64,000 bases of DNA. It comes from Flavobacterium seoulense (GTDB lineage Bacteria; Bacteroidota; Bacteroidia; Flavobacteriales; Flavobacteriaceae). The position numbers were made by a program, and so were the translations under genes. Below, piece by piece: positions 36,197 to 44,668 of the stretch (the first letter of the stretch is position 1; each line of letters begins with the position of its first letter). Below the pieces are notes generated by a model. It was not told the origin of the DNA, made no database searches, and worked only from the letters and a program-made list of their open reading frames with translations. The DNA lies in assembly GCF_000695795.1 (NCBI RefSeq), contig NZ_JNCA01000001.1:310001-374000 (forward strand). Reading direction: 5' to 3'.

Positions 36197-36265
36197 AGAG
36201 AATAGAGTAAAGAGAATAGACGTTTTCTTGTCTATATTCTATTTTCTTTTCTCTTTCATCTTTTT
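36197..36265. repeat. Inverted pair of heptamer arrays
   Basis: Units AGAGAAT AGAGTAA AGAGAAT (36197-36217) are followed by TCTATAT TCTATTT TCTTTTC TCTTTCA TCTTTTT (36231-36265), with TCT at every seventh base. The two halves are roughly complementary and could fold into a hairpin. Confidence 0.7.
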
Positions 36266-36291
36266 TCAATTTCAATGAACGTTTAAAAAGA

Positions 36292-36316
36292 AAAAAGTAG
36301 TTAAAAACTACTTTTT
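36292..36316 (-). terminator. Terminator overlapping the stop codon of the 30-residue gene
   Basis: The arms aaaaagtagtt and aactacttttt have a 3-nt loop. On the minus strand the left half of the stem contains the last Lys codons and the TAG stop of the small basic protein, and a U-rich run follows. Confidence 0.75.
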
Positions 36317-36400
36317 CTTTTTATGACGGTTAGCTCTCGCTCTTTTCTTACGTTTGTGAGTAGCTACCTTATGTCTTTTTCTTTTTTTACCACTTGGCAT
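36308..36400 (-). CDS. 30-residue highly basic protein, probable ribosome-associated peptide
   Basis: The minus-strand frame encodes a peptide that starts MPSGKKRKRHKVATHKRKKR and ends in a run of lysines. Almost two thirds of its 30 residues are Lys, Arg or His. It starts 29 bp after the HU stop and ends in a terminator that overlaps its stop codon, so it is almost surely expressed. Its composition resembles very small ribosomal proteins such as bTHX or bL36-size peptides, and peptides like it seem widespread in Bacteroidota. A ribosomal role, possibly one of the phylum-specific ribosomal proteins, is an inference. Confidence 0.75.
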   Translation of the reverse strand: MPSGKKRKRHKVATHKRKKRARANRHKKKK

Positions 36401-36429
36401 AATCGTTTAGATTTTTATGATTAATAATA

Positions 36430-36720
36430 TTATTTTGCTTCGTTATTTGTTTTTACTCCTTCTACAAAAACTTTTGCAGGTTTGAAAGCAGGAATATTGT
36501 GAGCAGGTATTTTAATTGTAGTGTTCTTAGAGATATTTCTACCTGTTTTCTCAGCTCTTGTCTTTACGATAAAGCTACCAAAACCTCTTAAATAAACATT
36601 GTCTCCAGTTTCTAATGAAGTTTTTACTTCCTCCATAAAAGTCTCTACTGTTGCTTGAACATCACCTTTTTCAAGACCTAACTTTTCTGAAATTTTCGCT
36701 ACGATATCTGCTTTCGTCAT
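36430..36720 (-). CDS. HU family DNA-binding protein
   Basis: The product is a 96-residue nucleoid protein. It begins MTKADIVAKISEKLGLEKGD, the N-terminal helices of HU/IHF. It has the family signature GFGSFIVKTRAEKTGRN and the DNA-intercalating arm with KIPAHNIPAFKPAK (Pro at the tip region). I chose the ATG before TKADIV. The longer frame would add 23 residues with no family match. A full promoter precedes it and a small basic protein follows. Confidence 0.94.
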   Translation of the reverse strand: MTKADIVAKISEKLGLEKGDVQATVETFMEEVKTSLETGDNVYLRGFGSFIVKTRAEKTGRNISKNTTIKIPAHNIPAFKPAKVFVEGVKTNNEAK

Positions 36721-36765
36721 TTTCTTTCCTTTATTTATTATTTTGTAATAATTTTTTTGAGTGTG

Positions 36766-36797
36766 CAAATATATGAATTTAAAAAACAATTATTCAA
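36766..36797 (-). promoter_or_regulatory. Promoter for HU gene
   Basis: On the minus strand a TTG (36797-36795) is followed after 21 bp by TATATTTG (36773-36766), a full Bacteroidota promoter. Confidence 0.75.
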
Positions 36798-36830
36798 GCT
36801 AATTGATTAAATTTTAATTACATAAACTTT

Positions 36831-36838
36831 TACTTTTG
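36831..36838 (+). promoter_or_regulatory. -7 element for mutY
   Basis: TACTTTTG matches TAnnTTTG 17 bp before the mutY start. A TTG 25 bp upstream is a loose -33 candidate. Confidence 0.45.
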
Positions 36839-36855
36839 TCAACAAATATTTAATA

Positions 36856-37890
36856 ATGAATTTTTATAACTTATTAATAAAGTGGTATTTAGAAAATAAG
36901 CGTGATTTGCCTTGGCGAAATACGACCAATCCTTACCCAATTTGGCTCTCAGAAATTATGCTTCAGCAAACGCGAGTAGCGCAGGGAATGCCTTATTTTA
37001 TGTCTTTTACAACCGCTTTTCCAACTGTTTTTGATTTAGCAAATGCCGATGAAGAAAAAGTTTTGAAATTATGGCAGGGTTTGGGATATTATTCCCGTGC
37101 ACGCAATTTGCATAAAACAGCTCAATATATAGCGACTGAATTAAACGGAGTTTTTCCGCCTACATATAAAGAGTTGTTGCAGTTGAAAGGTGTAGGCGAA
37201 TATACGGCTGCAGCTATTGCTTCATTTTCTTATAACGAAGCGGTGCCGGTTGTAGATGGAAATGTTTTTAGGGTGCTTTCCCGTTATTTTGATATTGAAA
37301 CTGATATTGCTTCGGCTTCCGCCAAAAAAGAATTTGCTGCTCTGGCTTTTGAATTAATGCCAAAAGATAATCCTGCTATTTTTAACCAGGCTATAATGGA
37401 ATTTGGTGCTTTGCAATGTGTGCCTAAAAATCCCGATTGTCAAATATGTGTTTTTAATACAAGCTGTGTGGCTTTGCAAAAAAAGAAAGTAGATCAGTTG
37501 CCGGTGAAATTAAAGAAATTGAAAGTGAGAAATCGATACTTTAATTATATGATGCTTTCGGATGCTGATGAAAAAACTTTAATTCAAAAGCGTACAGCAA
37601 AAGGAATCTGGCATAATTTATATGAGTTTCCTTTGATTGAAACTGAAAAAGAAGAGGATTTCGAATTTGTGTCGGATGCTGTACAGAAAGAATCTTTTTT
37701 GAACAATCCTATTATAAGTATGCGTGCCTGCAATGAAAAAAGTATTGTGCATAAATTATCGCATCAGCATTTGCATATTAAATTCTGGAAATTGAATGTA
37801 AAAGGCAAAGTAGCAAACGGAATCACTAAAGAAGAATTAAAACAATATCCTTTCCCGATTGTGATTCATAATTTTATTGAATCAGAATAG
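36856..37890 (+). CDS. mutY: A/G-specific adenine DNA glycosylase
   Basis: The product removes adenine mispaired with 8-oxoguanine. The 344-residue protein has the helix-hairpin-helix LQLKGVGEYTAAAIASF, the catalytic Asp in VVDGNVFRVLSR, the substrate helix SEIMLQQTRVAQG and the Fe-S loop CVPKNPDCQICVFNTSC (C-x6-C-x2-C-x5-C). The C-terminal NUDIX-like domain (about 230-344) recognises 8-oxoG. It starts a run of same-strand genes, mutY-ssb-gldE-gldD. Confidence 0.95.
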   Translation: MNFYNLLIKWYLENKRDLPWRNTTNPYPIWLSEIMLQQTRVAQGMPYFMSFTTAFPTVFDLANADEEKVLKLWQGLGYYSRARNLHKTAQYIATELNGVFPPTYKELLQLKGVGEYTAAAIASFSYNEAVPVVDGNVFRVLSRYFDIETDIASASAKKEFAALAFELMPKDNPAIFNQAIMEFGALQCVPKNPDCQICVFNTSCVALQKKKVDQLPVKLKKLKVRNRYFNYMMLSDADEKTLIQKRTAKGIWHNLYEFPLIETEKEEDFEFVSDAVQKESFLNNPIISMRACNEKSIVHKLSHQHLHIKFWKLNVKGKVANGITKEELKQYPFPIVIHNFIESE

Positions 37891-37910
37891 AATTAAAACT
37901 TATAAAAATG

Positions 37911-37918
37911 TATCTTTG
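37911..37918 (+). promoter_or_regulatory. -7 element for ssb
   Basis: TATCTTTG matches TAnnTTTG 26 bp before the ssb start codon. No -33 TTG was found at normal spacing. Confidence 0.5.
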
Positions 37919-37944
37919 GTAGAAATACCACATATTATACAGTA

Positions 37945-38385
37945 ATGAACGGAACACTAAATAAGGTAATGCTAATAGGTCATTTAGGTGATGATGTTAA
38001 AATGCACTATTTTGATGCGGGAAATTGCATTGGGCGATTTCAATTGGCTACAAATGAAGTGTATATTAATAAGGTTACCAATGAGAAAATCACTTCGACC
38101 GAATGGCATAATCTTGTAGTGCGTAATAAAGCTGCTGAAATGTGTGAAAAGTATTTGTCAAAAGGAGATAAGATTTATGTTGAAGGACGAATTAAATCCC
38201 GTCAATGGCAGGCAGAAGATGGTTCGATGAAACATACAACTGAAATCCAGGTAACGGAATTTACTTTTTTATCAACTAAAAAAGATGCTGATAACAACAG
38301 GCAGCAGACTAATTCAGATGCTACAAAAAATACTAATTTTGATTCGCCAAATAAAGGTTTGCCTATTAATGACTTACCTTTTTAA
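37945..38385 (+). CDS. ssb: Single-stranded DNA-binding protein
   Basis: The product is a 146-residue OB-fold protein. It starts with the typical MNGTLNKVMLIGHLGDDVKM and includes STEWHNLVVRNKAAE and GDKIYVEGRIKSRQW. A disordered Asn/Gln-rich linker leads to the acidic C-terminal tip ending INDLPF, which recruits repair and replication partners. It sits between mutY and gldE as in Flavobacterium relatives. Confidence 0.95.
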   Translation: MNGTLNKVMLIGHLGDDVKMHYFDAGNCIGRFQLATNEVYINKVTNEKITSTEWHNLVVRNKAAEMCEKYLSKGDKIYVEGRIKSRQWQAEDGSMKHTTEIQVTEFTFLSTKKDADNNRQQTNSDATKNTNFDSPNKGLPINDLPF

Positions 38386-38408
38386 TTGTTTAACTAATCT
38401 TTTTTAAT

Positions 38409-39707
38409 TTGGACCCAGAGCCCAGTTTGAATTTCGTTTATACTTTAGATTTAGATCTATTGTTAGGTTTTGTCGGGATATTTGTATTGTTGTTTTGTTC
38501 AGCAATAGTTTCAGGTGCCGAAGTAGCCTTGTTTTCGCTGTCGCAAAAAGACATCGATGATACAATACAGGAAAATGTTTCGATAGGAAAAATTCTTTCC
38601 AGATTGTTACAAAGGCCAAAAAAGTTATTGGCAACACTTCTTGTGGCTAATAATTTTATCAATTTAGGAGTAATTCTTTTGTTCTTTTTTGTGGCTTCCG
38701 ATTTGTTTTCGGGAATTAATTCTTCATTTTTAAAGTTTGTTGTCGAAGTTATATTTATCACTTTTTTATTGTTGCTTTTTGGAGAAGTTTTGCCAAAGGT
38801 TTATGCAAGTAGAAATAGTGTGAAATTTGCAAAATTTACGGCTTATCCTATTTCTTTTTTGAGTTATTGCTTGGCTCCAATTAGTATTCCTATGCGGTCA
38901 GCAACGATTTATTTGCATAATAAATTAGGGAAACAAAAAACCGTTTTTTCTGTTGATCAACTTTCGCAGGCTTTAGAACTTACAGCAACGGATGAAACTT
39001 CGACTGATGAACAAAAAATATTAGAAGGAATTGTTTCTTTTGGAAATACTGATACAAAACAGGTAATGAGTCCTCGAATTGATGTTTTTGCATTGGAAAT
39101 TACCGAATCATTTGGCGAAATATGTACTAAAATTATAGAAAAAGGTTATTCTAGAATTCCTGTTTATAGGGATAATATTGACCAAATTGAAGGCGTTTTA
39201 TTCGTTAAAGATTTATTGCCATATATTGATAAAGTCGAATTCGATTGGACAACTTTGGTCAGAGAAGCATTTTTTGTTCCTGAGAATAAAAAGTTAGACA
39301 ATCTATTAAAGGATTTTCAGTCCATGAAAAGTCATCTTGCTATTGTCGTGGATGAATATGGCGGAACTTCGGGATTGGTTTCTTTAGAAGATGTAATCGA
39401 AGAGATTGTAGGTGATATTAGTGATGAATTTGATGATGAGGATATTAATTTCTCTCAAATTGATGACAGAACGTACCTTTTTGAAGGGAAAATAAATCTT
39501 AAGGATTTCTATCGAATTGTTGATGTAAATGAAGAATTATTCGAAGAGCAAAAAGGAGAAGCAGAAACCTTAGCGGGATTTATTCTTGAAATTTCAGGAA
39601 ATTTTCCAGGGAAAGGACAAAAAATTGCTTTTGAAAATTGCTTGTTTACCATTGAGGTTGTAGATAAAAAACGTATCAAACAGATAAAAGTTGCTATTGA
39701 TGTTTAA
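38409..39707 (+). CDS. gldE: Gliding motility-associated protein GldE, CNNM/CorC-type
   Basis: The product is a 432-residue membrane protein. An N-terminal CNNM/DUF21 region has three or four helices (about 20-150), two CBS domains span about 215-335 (VMSPRIDVFALE, LAIVVDEYGGTSGLVS), and a CorC/HlyC domain lies at about 350-425. The TTG start gives an N-terminus MDPEPS that I associate with GldE, and no ATG lies close by. In gliding Flavobacterium, gldE sits directly before gldD and aids gliding and T9SS function. The ssb-gldE-gldD order here supports the assignment. Related proteins are magnesium or other ion effluxers. Confidence 0.88.
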   Translation: MDPEPSLNFVYTLDLDLLLGFVGIFVLLFCSAIVSGAEVALFSLSQKDIDDTIQENVSIGKILSRLLQRPKKLLATLLVANNFINLGVILLFFFVASDLFSGINSSFLKFVVEVIFITFLLLLFGEVLPKVYASRNSVKFAKFTAYPISFLSYCLAPISIPMRSATIYLHNKLGKQKTVFSVDQLSQALELTATDETSTDEQKILEGIVSFGNTDTKQVMSPRIDVFALEITESFGEICTKIIEKGYSRIPVYRDNIDQIEGVLFVKDLLPYIDKVEFDWTTLVREAFFVPENKKLDNLLKDFQSMKSHLAIVVDEYGGTSGLVSLEDVIEEIVGDISDEFDDEDINFSQIDDRTYLFEGKINLKDFYRIVDVNEELFEEQKGEAETLAGFILEISGNFPGKGQKIAFENCLFTIEVVDKKRIKQIKVAIDV

Positions 39708-40293
39708 TTTAAAATGTGCTAATAAAAAAGGGAATTATAAAACCGTCTTTTTTGTAATTGGTGTTTTGGGATTATTGTTGTTTTCGGGTTGTAAAAAGGA
39801 AGTTTTGCCTAAGCCTGCGAGTTATTTGCGATTAGATTATCCTATGGCTGAATATGCTAATTTTGAAAATAAATGTCCGTTTACTTTTGAGATGAATTCG
39901 AAAGCGATTATAAAAGGAGAGAAAGATTGTGGTTTTACGATTTCGTATCCTAAGATGAAAGCGACTATTTATTTGACTTATAAACCCGTAAATAATAATA
40001 TCAATAAGTTGTTGCGTGATGCTCAAAAACTCACTTTTGAACACGTAATAAAAGCTGATGATATTTTAGAGCAGCCATATTTGAATACACAAAAAAAAGT
40101 ATACGGAATGTTTTATCAGGTAGATGGAAATGCGGCGACCAATTCGCAATTTTATGTTACTGATAGTACGAAACATTTCATAACTGCTTCGGTTTATTTT
40201 TATGCTAAGCCTAATTTCGATTCGATTATGCCGGCAGCAAGTTATATTAAAAATGATATGCAGCGTTTAATGGAAACGCTGGAGTGGAAGTGA
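39700..40293 (+). CDS. gldD: Gliding motility lipoprotein GldD
   Basis: The product is a 197-residue lipoprotein. The signal peptide ends in the lipobox LFSGC, followed by KKEVLPKPASYLRLDYP, the usual start of mature GldD. The rest is a compact domain without known catalytic motif. GldD is required for gliding and T9SS function in Flavobacterium johnsoniae. The ATG overlaps the end of gldE by 8 bp, indicating translational coupling. An in-frame TTG nine bases earlier is the only alternative. Confidence 0.9.
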   Translation: MFNLKCANKKGNYKTVFFVIGVLGLLLFSGCKKEVLPKPASYLRLDYPMAEYANFENKCPFTFEMNSKAIIKGEKDCGFTISYPKMKATIYLTYKPVNNNINKLLRDAQKLTFEHVIKADDILEQPYLNTQKKVYGMFYQVDGNAATNSQFYVTDSTKHFITASVYFYAKPNFDSIMPAASYIKNDMQRLMETLEWK

Positions 40294-40294
40294 T

Positions 40295-41161
40295 ATGGAA
40301 TCCAAACAAATAAAGTGGTTTTATTTACTGGTTCTTGCCTTGATTTGGGGAAGTTCCTTTATTTTGATAAAAAAGGGATTGTTGGGATTATCGGCGATTC
40401 AGGTAGGTTCGCTGCGAATTATTTTTGCTTCCTTTTTTCTGCTGATAATTGGATTCAAAAGTTTGTTTCTTATTCCTAAATTTAAATGGAAATACATTGC
40501 TATCACTGCTCTTTTTGGAACTTTTTTTCCGGCTTTCCTTTTTGCAATTGCTCAAACGGAATTAGATAGTTCGGTTACTTCTATTTTAAATTCTCTTACG
40601 CCTTTGAATACCTTAATAATTGGGGTTTTGTTTTTTGGGATCAGTTTTCAAAGAAAACAGCTTTTAGGTGTTTTGATAGGGCTTATTGGAAGTTTGCTTT
40701 TGGTTTACAATGGAGCGCTAAATAATCCGGAGCAGAATTATTATTATACTTTGGTAGTTATTTTGGCTTCTTATTGTTATGCTACCAATGTAAATTTGAT
40801 AAAACGATATTTATCTGATGTAAGTCCGGTGAGCATAACTACAGGGAATTTTGTTGTTCTTTTAGTTCCTGCAATGTTAATCTTGATTTTTTCTGGTTTC
40901 CCGGAGCAAATTCATTTGGTAAAAACCCAAACATCAGTTGGTTTTATTTTGATTCTGGGTGTTTTAGGAACAGGAGTTGCTAATATTTTATTCTTTAAAT
41001 TAATCCAGATTGCTTCGCCTGTTTTTGCGGCATCAGTGACTTATTTAATTCCTGTTGTGGCTTTCTTTTGGGGATTATTAGACAACGAAGTTCTAACGCC
41101 AATTCAGTTTTTTGGAGCTTTTATTATTTTAATCGGAGTTTATTTGAGTGCCAGAAGGTAA
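40295..41161 (+). CDS. EamA/DMT family transporter
   Basis: The product is a 288-residue inner-membrane protein with ten predicted helices in two EamA repeats (ALIWGSSFILIKKGLLGL in the first, VTYLIPVVAFFWGLLDNE in the second). This is the drug/metabolite transporter superfamily, and the substrate is unknown. It starts 1 bp after the gldD stop, so it is probably co-transcribed with it. Confidence 0.88.
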   Translation: MESKQIKWFYLLVLALIWGSSFILIKKGLLGLSAIQVGSLRIIFASFFLLIIGFKSLFLIPKFKWKYIAITALFGTFFPAFLFAIAQTELDSSVTSILNSLTPLNTLIIGVLFFGISFQRKQLLGVLIGLIGSLLLVYNGALNNPEQNYYYTLVVILASYCYATNVNLIKRYLSDVSPVSITTGNFVVLLVPAMLILIFSGFPEQIHLVKTQTSVGFILILGVLGTGVANILFFKLIQIASPVFAASVTYLIPVVAFFWGLLDNEVLTPIQFFGAFIILIGVYLSARR

Positions 41162-41221
41162 AGTTAAGAGTTATAAGTTAAACGGTGTGAACTTCTAACT
41201 CATAACTCTTAACTTCTAACT
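41162..41221. repeat. Inverted heptamer arrays between convergent genes
   Basis: The left array AGTTAAG AGTTATA AGTTAAA (41162-41182) and right array TCTAACT CATAACT CTTAACT TCTAACT (41194-41221) are in strict 7-bp phase. They are nearly perfect inverted complements (19 of 20 bases). The hairpin probably serves as terminator for both the EamA and M16 genes. Confidence 0.75.
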
Positions 41222-41224
41222 TTT

Positions 41225-42640
41225 TTATTTATAAACTGGTTTTTCTACTGGATTCCCGTATTTGTCAAAATAAGAAATAGGAATGTTGAGTTTTTCTAAT
41301 CCTGGAATCACTTCACTGCCTTTGCCGACTATAATTATTCGCGAATTGTCAATTAGGAAATATTTGTTGGCTGCAGCCAATACATCTTCTTTAGTAACAG
41401 CAGTGATGGTTTTGATGTAATTCTCGTAAAAATCAGCTGGTAAATCTTCGGTTTCAATGTTTAGTGCATATCGGGCCACCGATTCCGGTTTTTCGGCTTT
41501 CATTACGAATCGGCCAATGTAACCTGCTTTTGCATTGTCTAATTGTTCAGTAGTTACTTTTTCGGTTCGTATTCTCTTGATTTCTTTTACAAATTCGACA
41601 ACAGCGCTATCTGTCACATTATTTTTTACCGCTGATGACGATCTTATACTGGTTACATATTTTCCTGCGCCAATATTTGTGCTGGCGCCATAAGTCCATC
41701 CGTGAGCTTCTCTTAAGTTCATGTTGAGGTAGCTGTTAAAACCGCCACCTAATATGTAGCTGGCAATTACTGCCGGGAAAAAATCTTTATCATTCATTTT
41801 TAATGTATAGGTGTTAACCAATGAAATTTCGGACTGAACAGCATTAGGAACATCAATAAAATTAATTTGAGTTGTTTTTACATTTTCCGGATCAGGATAG
41901 ATTGTTTTAGAAGTTGTAGTTTTTTTCCAGGAACCAAAAAGTTGCTCAACAAGTGGCTTGATTTCGTCGTATTTTATATCTCCCACAATTGCTAAATATG
42001 CATTTTGAGGGACAAAATTAGTGTTGTAATTCTTTACAATGTCTTCTAATGTGATTTTAGATAAGCTTTCTACAGTTGTGAATTCGCCCGAAGGATGATT
42101 TTTTCCATAAGATAACGCATTAACTAATCTATTAGCAATTGCCGAAACACTTTTTTCCTGAGAACGTAATCCTTCGATTGCTTTTGCTTTTTCTTTGTCT
42201 AATTCCTCTTGTGTGAATTTTGGGTCTAAAGCGCCATAAGCCAAAAGTTCCAGTGTGCGTTTTGAAAATTTAGAAAGAGAACTTCCGTAAGCGCTATTAG
42301 AGCTAAAAGAAATAGAGGCTCCCATAAAATCAATTTCTTCATTGAAATCTTCCTTTGAGATTTTAGTACTTCCGTTTCCTATTAGGCTGCTGCATAAATC
42401 GTCGACTCCTTTTTTGTCTCCTTCGGCAAAAGGCGGATTGTCAATAGTAAGGTTAAAAGTTACTTTAGGTAATTTGTGATTTTCAACAATCATTACTTTG
42501 AGTCCGTTAGATAAAGTAAAACTTTGTGGTTTTTTTATGTTGACTACAGGCGGTTTTCCGGCTGTAGGTTGTTTTCGTTCTTGTGCTTGCATGATTGCGG
42601 TGACTAAAATTAGAATAAATAAAAAGCTTGATTTTTTCAT
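41225..42640 (-). CDS. M16 peptidase, non-catalytic (R/Y) subunit
   Basis: The product is a 471-residue protein with a signal peptide (ends IMQAQ) and two M16 domains. Where the zinc motif HxxEH is expected, the sequence reads GVDDLCSSLIGNGS, so it cannot bind zinc. It keeps the C-terminal substrate-binding R/Y element (LNMNLREAHGWTYGAST). It is encoded 13 bp after the catalytic M16 gene on the same strand. The pair resembles heterodimeric M16B peptidases in which one subunit gives HxxEH and the other R/Y. It is probably periplasmic or membrane-associated. Substrates are unknown. Confidence 0.9.
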   Translation of the reverse strand: MKKSSFLFILILVTAIMQAQERKQPTAGKPPVVNIKKPQSFTLSNGLKVMIVENHKLPKVTFNLTIDNPPFAEGDKKGVDDLCSSLIGNGSTKISKEDFNEEIDFMGASISFSSNSAYGSSLSKFSKRTLELLAYGALDPKFTQEELDKEKAKAIEGLRSQEKSVSAIANRLVNALSYGKNHPSGEFTTVESLSKITLEDIVKNYNTNFVPQNAYLAIVGDIKYDEIKPLVEQLFGSWKKTTTSKTIYPDPENVKTTQINFIDVPNAVQSEISLVNTYTLKMNDKDFFPAVIASYILGGGFNSYLNMNLREAHGWTYGASTNIGAGKYVTSIRSSSAVKNNVTDSAVVEFVKEIKRIRTEKVTTEQLDNAKAGYIGRFVMKAEKPESVARYALNIETEDLPADFYENYIKTITAVTKEDVLAAANKYFLIDNSRIIIVGKGSEVIPGLEKLNIPISYFDKYGNPVEKPVYK

Positions 42641-42653
42641 GATTCGAAAGGAC

Positions 42654-43979
42654 TTAGTTTTCGTTTTTTTCAGGAGTAGGAATGTAATCTAATATCAGAC
42701 GTTGGTTTTGATTAAGATATTTTTGAGCAACGCTTCTGATTTCTTCTCTCGTTATGGAATGATAGATATCAATATCGTTGTTGATCAGGTTGATGTCGCC
42801 GTAAAGTAAATAGTATTTTGCTAAATTTTCGGCAATTCCTTCTACGCTTGAATTTTCGTTCACAAATTGATTCTCAAACTGATTCAATAGTTTTTGATAA
42901 TCTTTTTCAGAAATCAAATCGGTTTGAATTTTAACGATTTCTTCGTCAATTTCTTTCAGCAAATCTTTGTTGGTGAAATTAGTCATTGGTAAACCATATA
43001 AAATGTACATTCCGTAATCTTCCTGATTGAAACCTACAGCTCCAATTTGCAAGGCTATTTTCTTGTTGTCGACTATTTTTTTGTAGAGTTTCGAACTTTT
43101 TCCATCACTTAAATAGGCTGAAATGAAATCTAAAACACGGGCATCTCTGCTTTTCATTGATGGCGTGCGATAAGCTGTAACTAACATAGGGATTTGGATG
43201 TTTGGATCAATGTGAGTGGCTTTGATGGTTTCGGTTATTGGTTTTTCAACAAAAGTTTCTCTTTGTATTGAAGTGCCTTTTTTTATTGGGCCAAAATAAT
43301 TTTGAATCCATTCTTTGGCTTGTTTTTGTTCGAAATCTCCAGCGACAACTAAAACTGCATTGTTAGGAACATAGAATTTTTGATTAAAAGCTTTAAAATC
43401 TTCCAGTTTGGCAGAATTCAAATGTTCGGTAGAACCAATGGTTGTCCAGCGATACGGATGATTGATGAATAGATTTTCTTTAACAGCCTGAATTATTTTT
43501 CCGTAAGGCTGATTGTCGTAACGAGAATTTTTCTCTTCTTTGATGACTTCTTTTTGGGTATCAACTCCAATTTGGTTAATCACAGGATGCATTAATCTTT
43601 CGGATTCCATCCAAAGTGCTAATTCTAAATTATTAGAAGGAAAAACTTCATAATAATACGTTCGGTCATCAGATGTGTTGGCATTGTTTATGCCTCCATT
43701 AGCAGTTACAATATTAAACCATTCGCCTCTTTTGATATTTTTAGTTCCTTCGAATAATAAATGTTCAAAGAAATGAGCAAATCCGGTTTTATTTGGATTT
43801 TCATCTTTCGAACCTACATGATACATCACCGAAGTAATTACAACGGGCGCGCTATTGTCCTGGTGTAAGATAACATGCAGTCCATTGTCCAGATTATATT
43901 CTTCGAAAGCTATTTTTTGAGCAGTGGCCACACCACCAAGTAAAAGCGCAGAACTAATTGCCATTATTGTTTTTTTCAT
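42654..43979 (-). CDS. M16 peptidase, catalytic zinc subunit
   Basis: The product is a 441-residue insulinase-like metallopeptidase. The signal peptide ends GVATAQ, and the zinc motif HFFEH is intact with the downstream Glu in ELALWMESERL. The C-terminal domain lacks the Arg/Tyr pair at the usual site (YKKIVDNKKIALQ), which its partner has. I chose the ATG before KKTIMAISS, nine codons into the longest frame, because it directly precedes the signal peptide. Confidence 0.92.
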   Translation of the reverse strand: MKKTIMAISSALLLGGVATAQKIAFEEYNLDNGLHVILHQDNSAPVVITSVMYHVGSKDENPNKTGFAHFFEHLLFEGTKNIKRGEWFNIVTANGGINNANTSDDRTYYYEVFPSNNLELALWMESERLMHPVINQIGVDTQKEVIKEEKNSRYDNQPYGKIIQAVKENLFINHPYRWTTIGSTEHLNSAKLEDFKAFNQKFYVPNNAVLVVAGDFEQKQAKEWIQNYFGPIKKGTSIQRETFVEKPITETIKATHIDPNIQIPMLVTAYRTPSMKSRDARVLDFISAYLSDGKSSKLYKKIVDNKKIALQIGAVGFNQEDYGMYILYGLPMTNFTNKDLLKEIDEEIVKIQTDLISEKDYQKLLNQFENQFVNENSSVEGIAENLAKYYLLYGDINLINNDIDIYHSITREEIRSVAQKYLNQNQRLILDYIPTPEKNEN

Positions 43980-44161
43980 AAAGATTAATAAAAAATAAGG
44001 TTGCAATACTTCAAAGAGTATCGTTGTTAGTTCAAAAATACTTTTTTTTAGTATTGATTGTATGACAGAAGTTTTTTTAACAAAAATATAAGTTAGAATT
44101 CTGTTTGTAAGCTGTTGAAAATAAAGAGAAAACAGAAAGAATTAATTTTTTAATTTAGTGA

Positions 44162-44191
44162 TTGCGTGGTAAAAAAATAGTTGTATATTTG
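44162..44191 (+). promoter_or_regulatory. Promoter for rplU-rpmA
   Basis: TTG at 44162-44164, a 19-bp spacer and TATATTTG at 44184-44191 match the Bacteroidota promoter fully, with a leader of about 25 nt before rplU. Confidence 0.8.
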
Positions 44192-44221
44192 CAACCTTAA
44201 AAATCAATAAATCAATTTGGT

Positions 44222-44644
44222 ATGTATGCAATCGTAGAGATAGCAGGGCAACAATTTAAAGTAAGCAAAGACTTAAAGGTTTATGTTCACCGTTTAGCTA
44301 ACGAAGAAGGATCAAAAGTTTCTTTTGATAAAGTTCTTTTGTTAGACGATAATGGAAATGTAACTTTAGGCGCCCCGGCTGTAGAAGGTGCTTCAGTAGA
44401 AGCTAAAGTGTTACAACACTTAAAAGGAGACAAAGTTATCGTTTTCAAAAAGAAAAGAAGAAAAGGATACAAAAAGAGAAATGGTCATAGACAATATCTT
44501 ACTCAAATTGTAATTGAAGGTATTACTGCAGGAGGTGCTAAAAAAGCGGCTACTAAAAAAGCAGCAGCTGAAGCAACTACAGAAGAAGTTGAAGCTCCAA
44601 AGAAAAAAGTAGCTAAAGCTAAAAAAGAAGATACTCAAGAATAA
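44222..44644 (+). CDS. rplU: 50S ribosomal protein L21
   Basis: The product is a 140-residue ribosomal protein. The start [20 protein letters not shown] and the motif [21 protein letters not shown] are standard for bL21. A Lys/Ala/Glu-rich tail of about 37 residues extends beyond the usual end near residue 103. It is followed by rpmA after 24 bp, the universal rplU-rpmA order. Confidence 0.97.
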   Translation: MYAIVEIAGQQFKVSKDLKVYVHRLANEEGSKVSFDKVLLLDDNGNVTLGAPAVEGASVEAKVLQHLKGDKVIVFKKKRRKGYKKRNGHRQYLTQIVIEGITAGGAKKAATKKAAAEATTEEVEAPKKKVAKAKKEDTQE

Positions 44645-44668
44645 TAACAATATTAAAACTAAAACATC

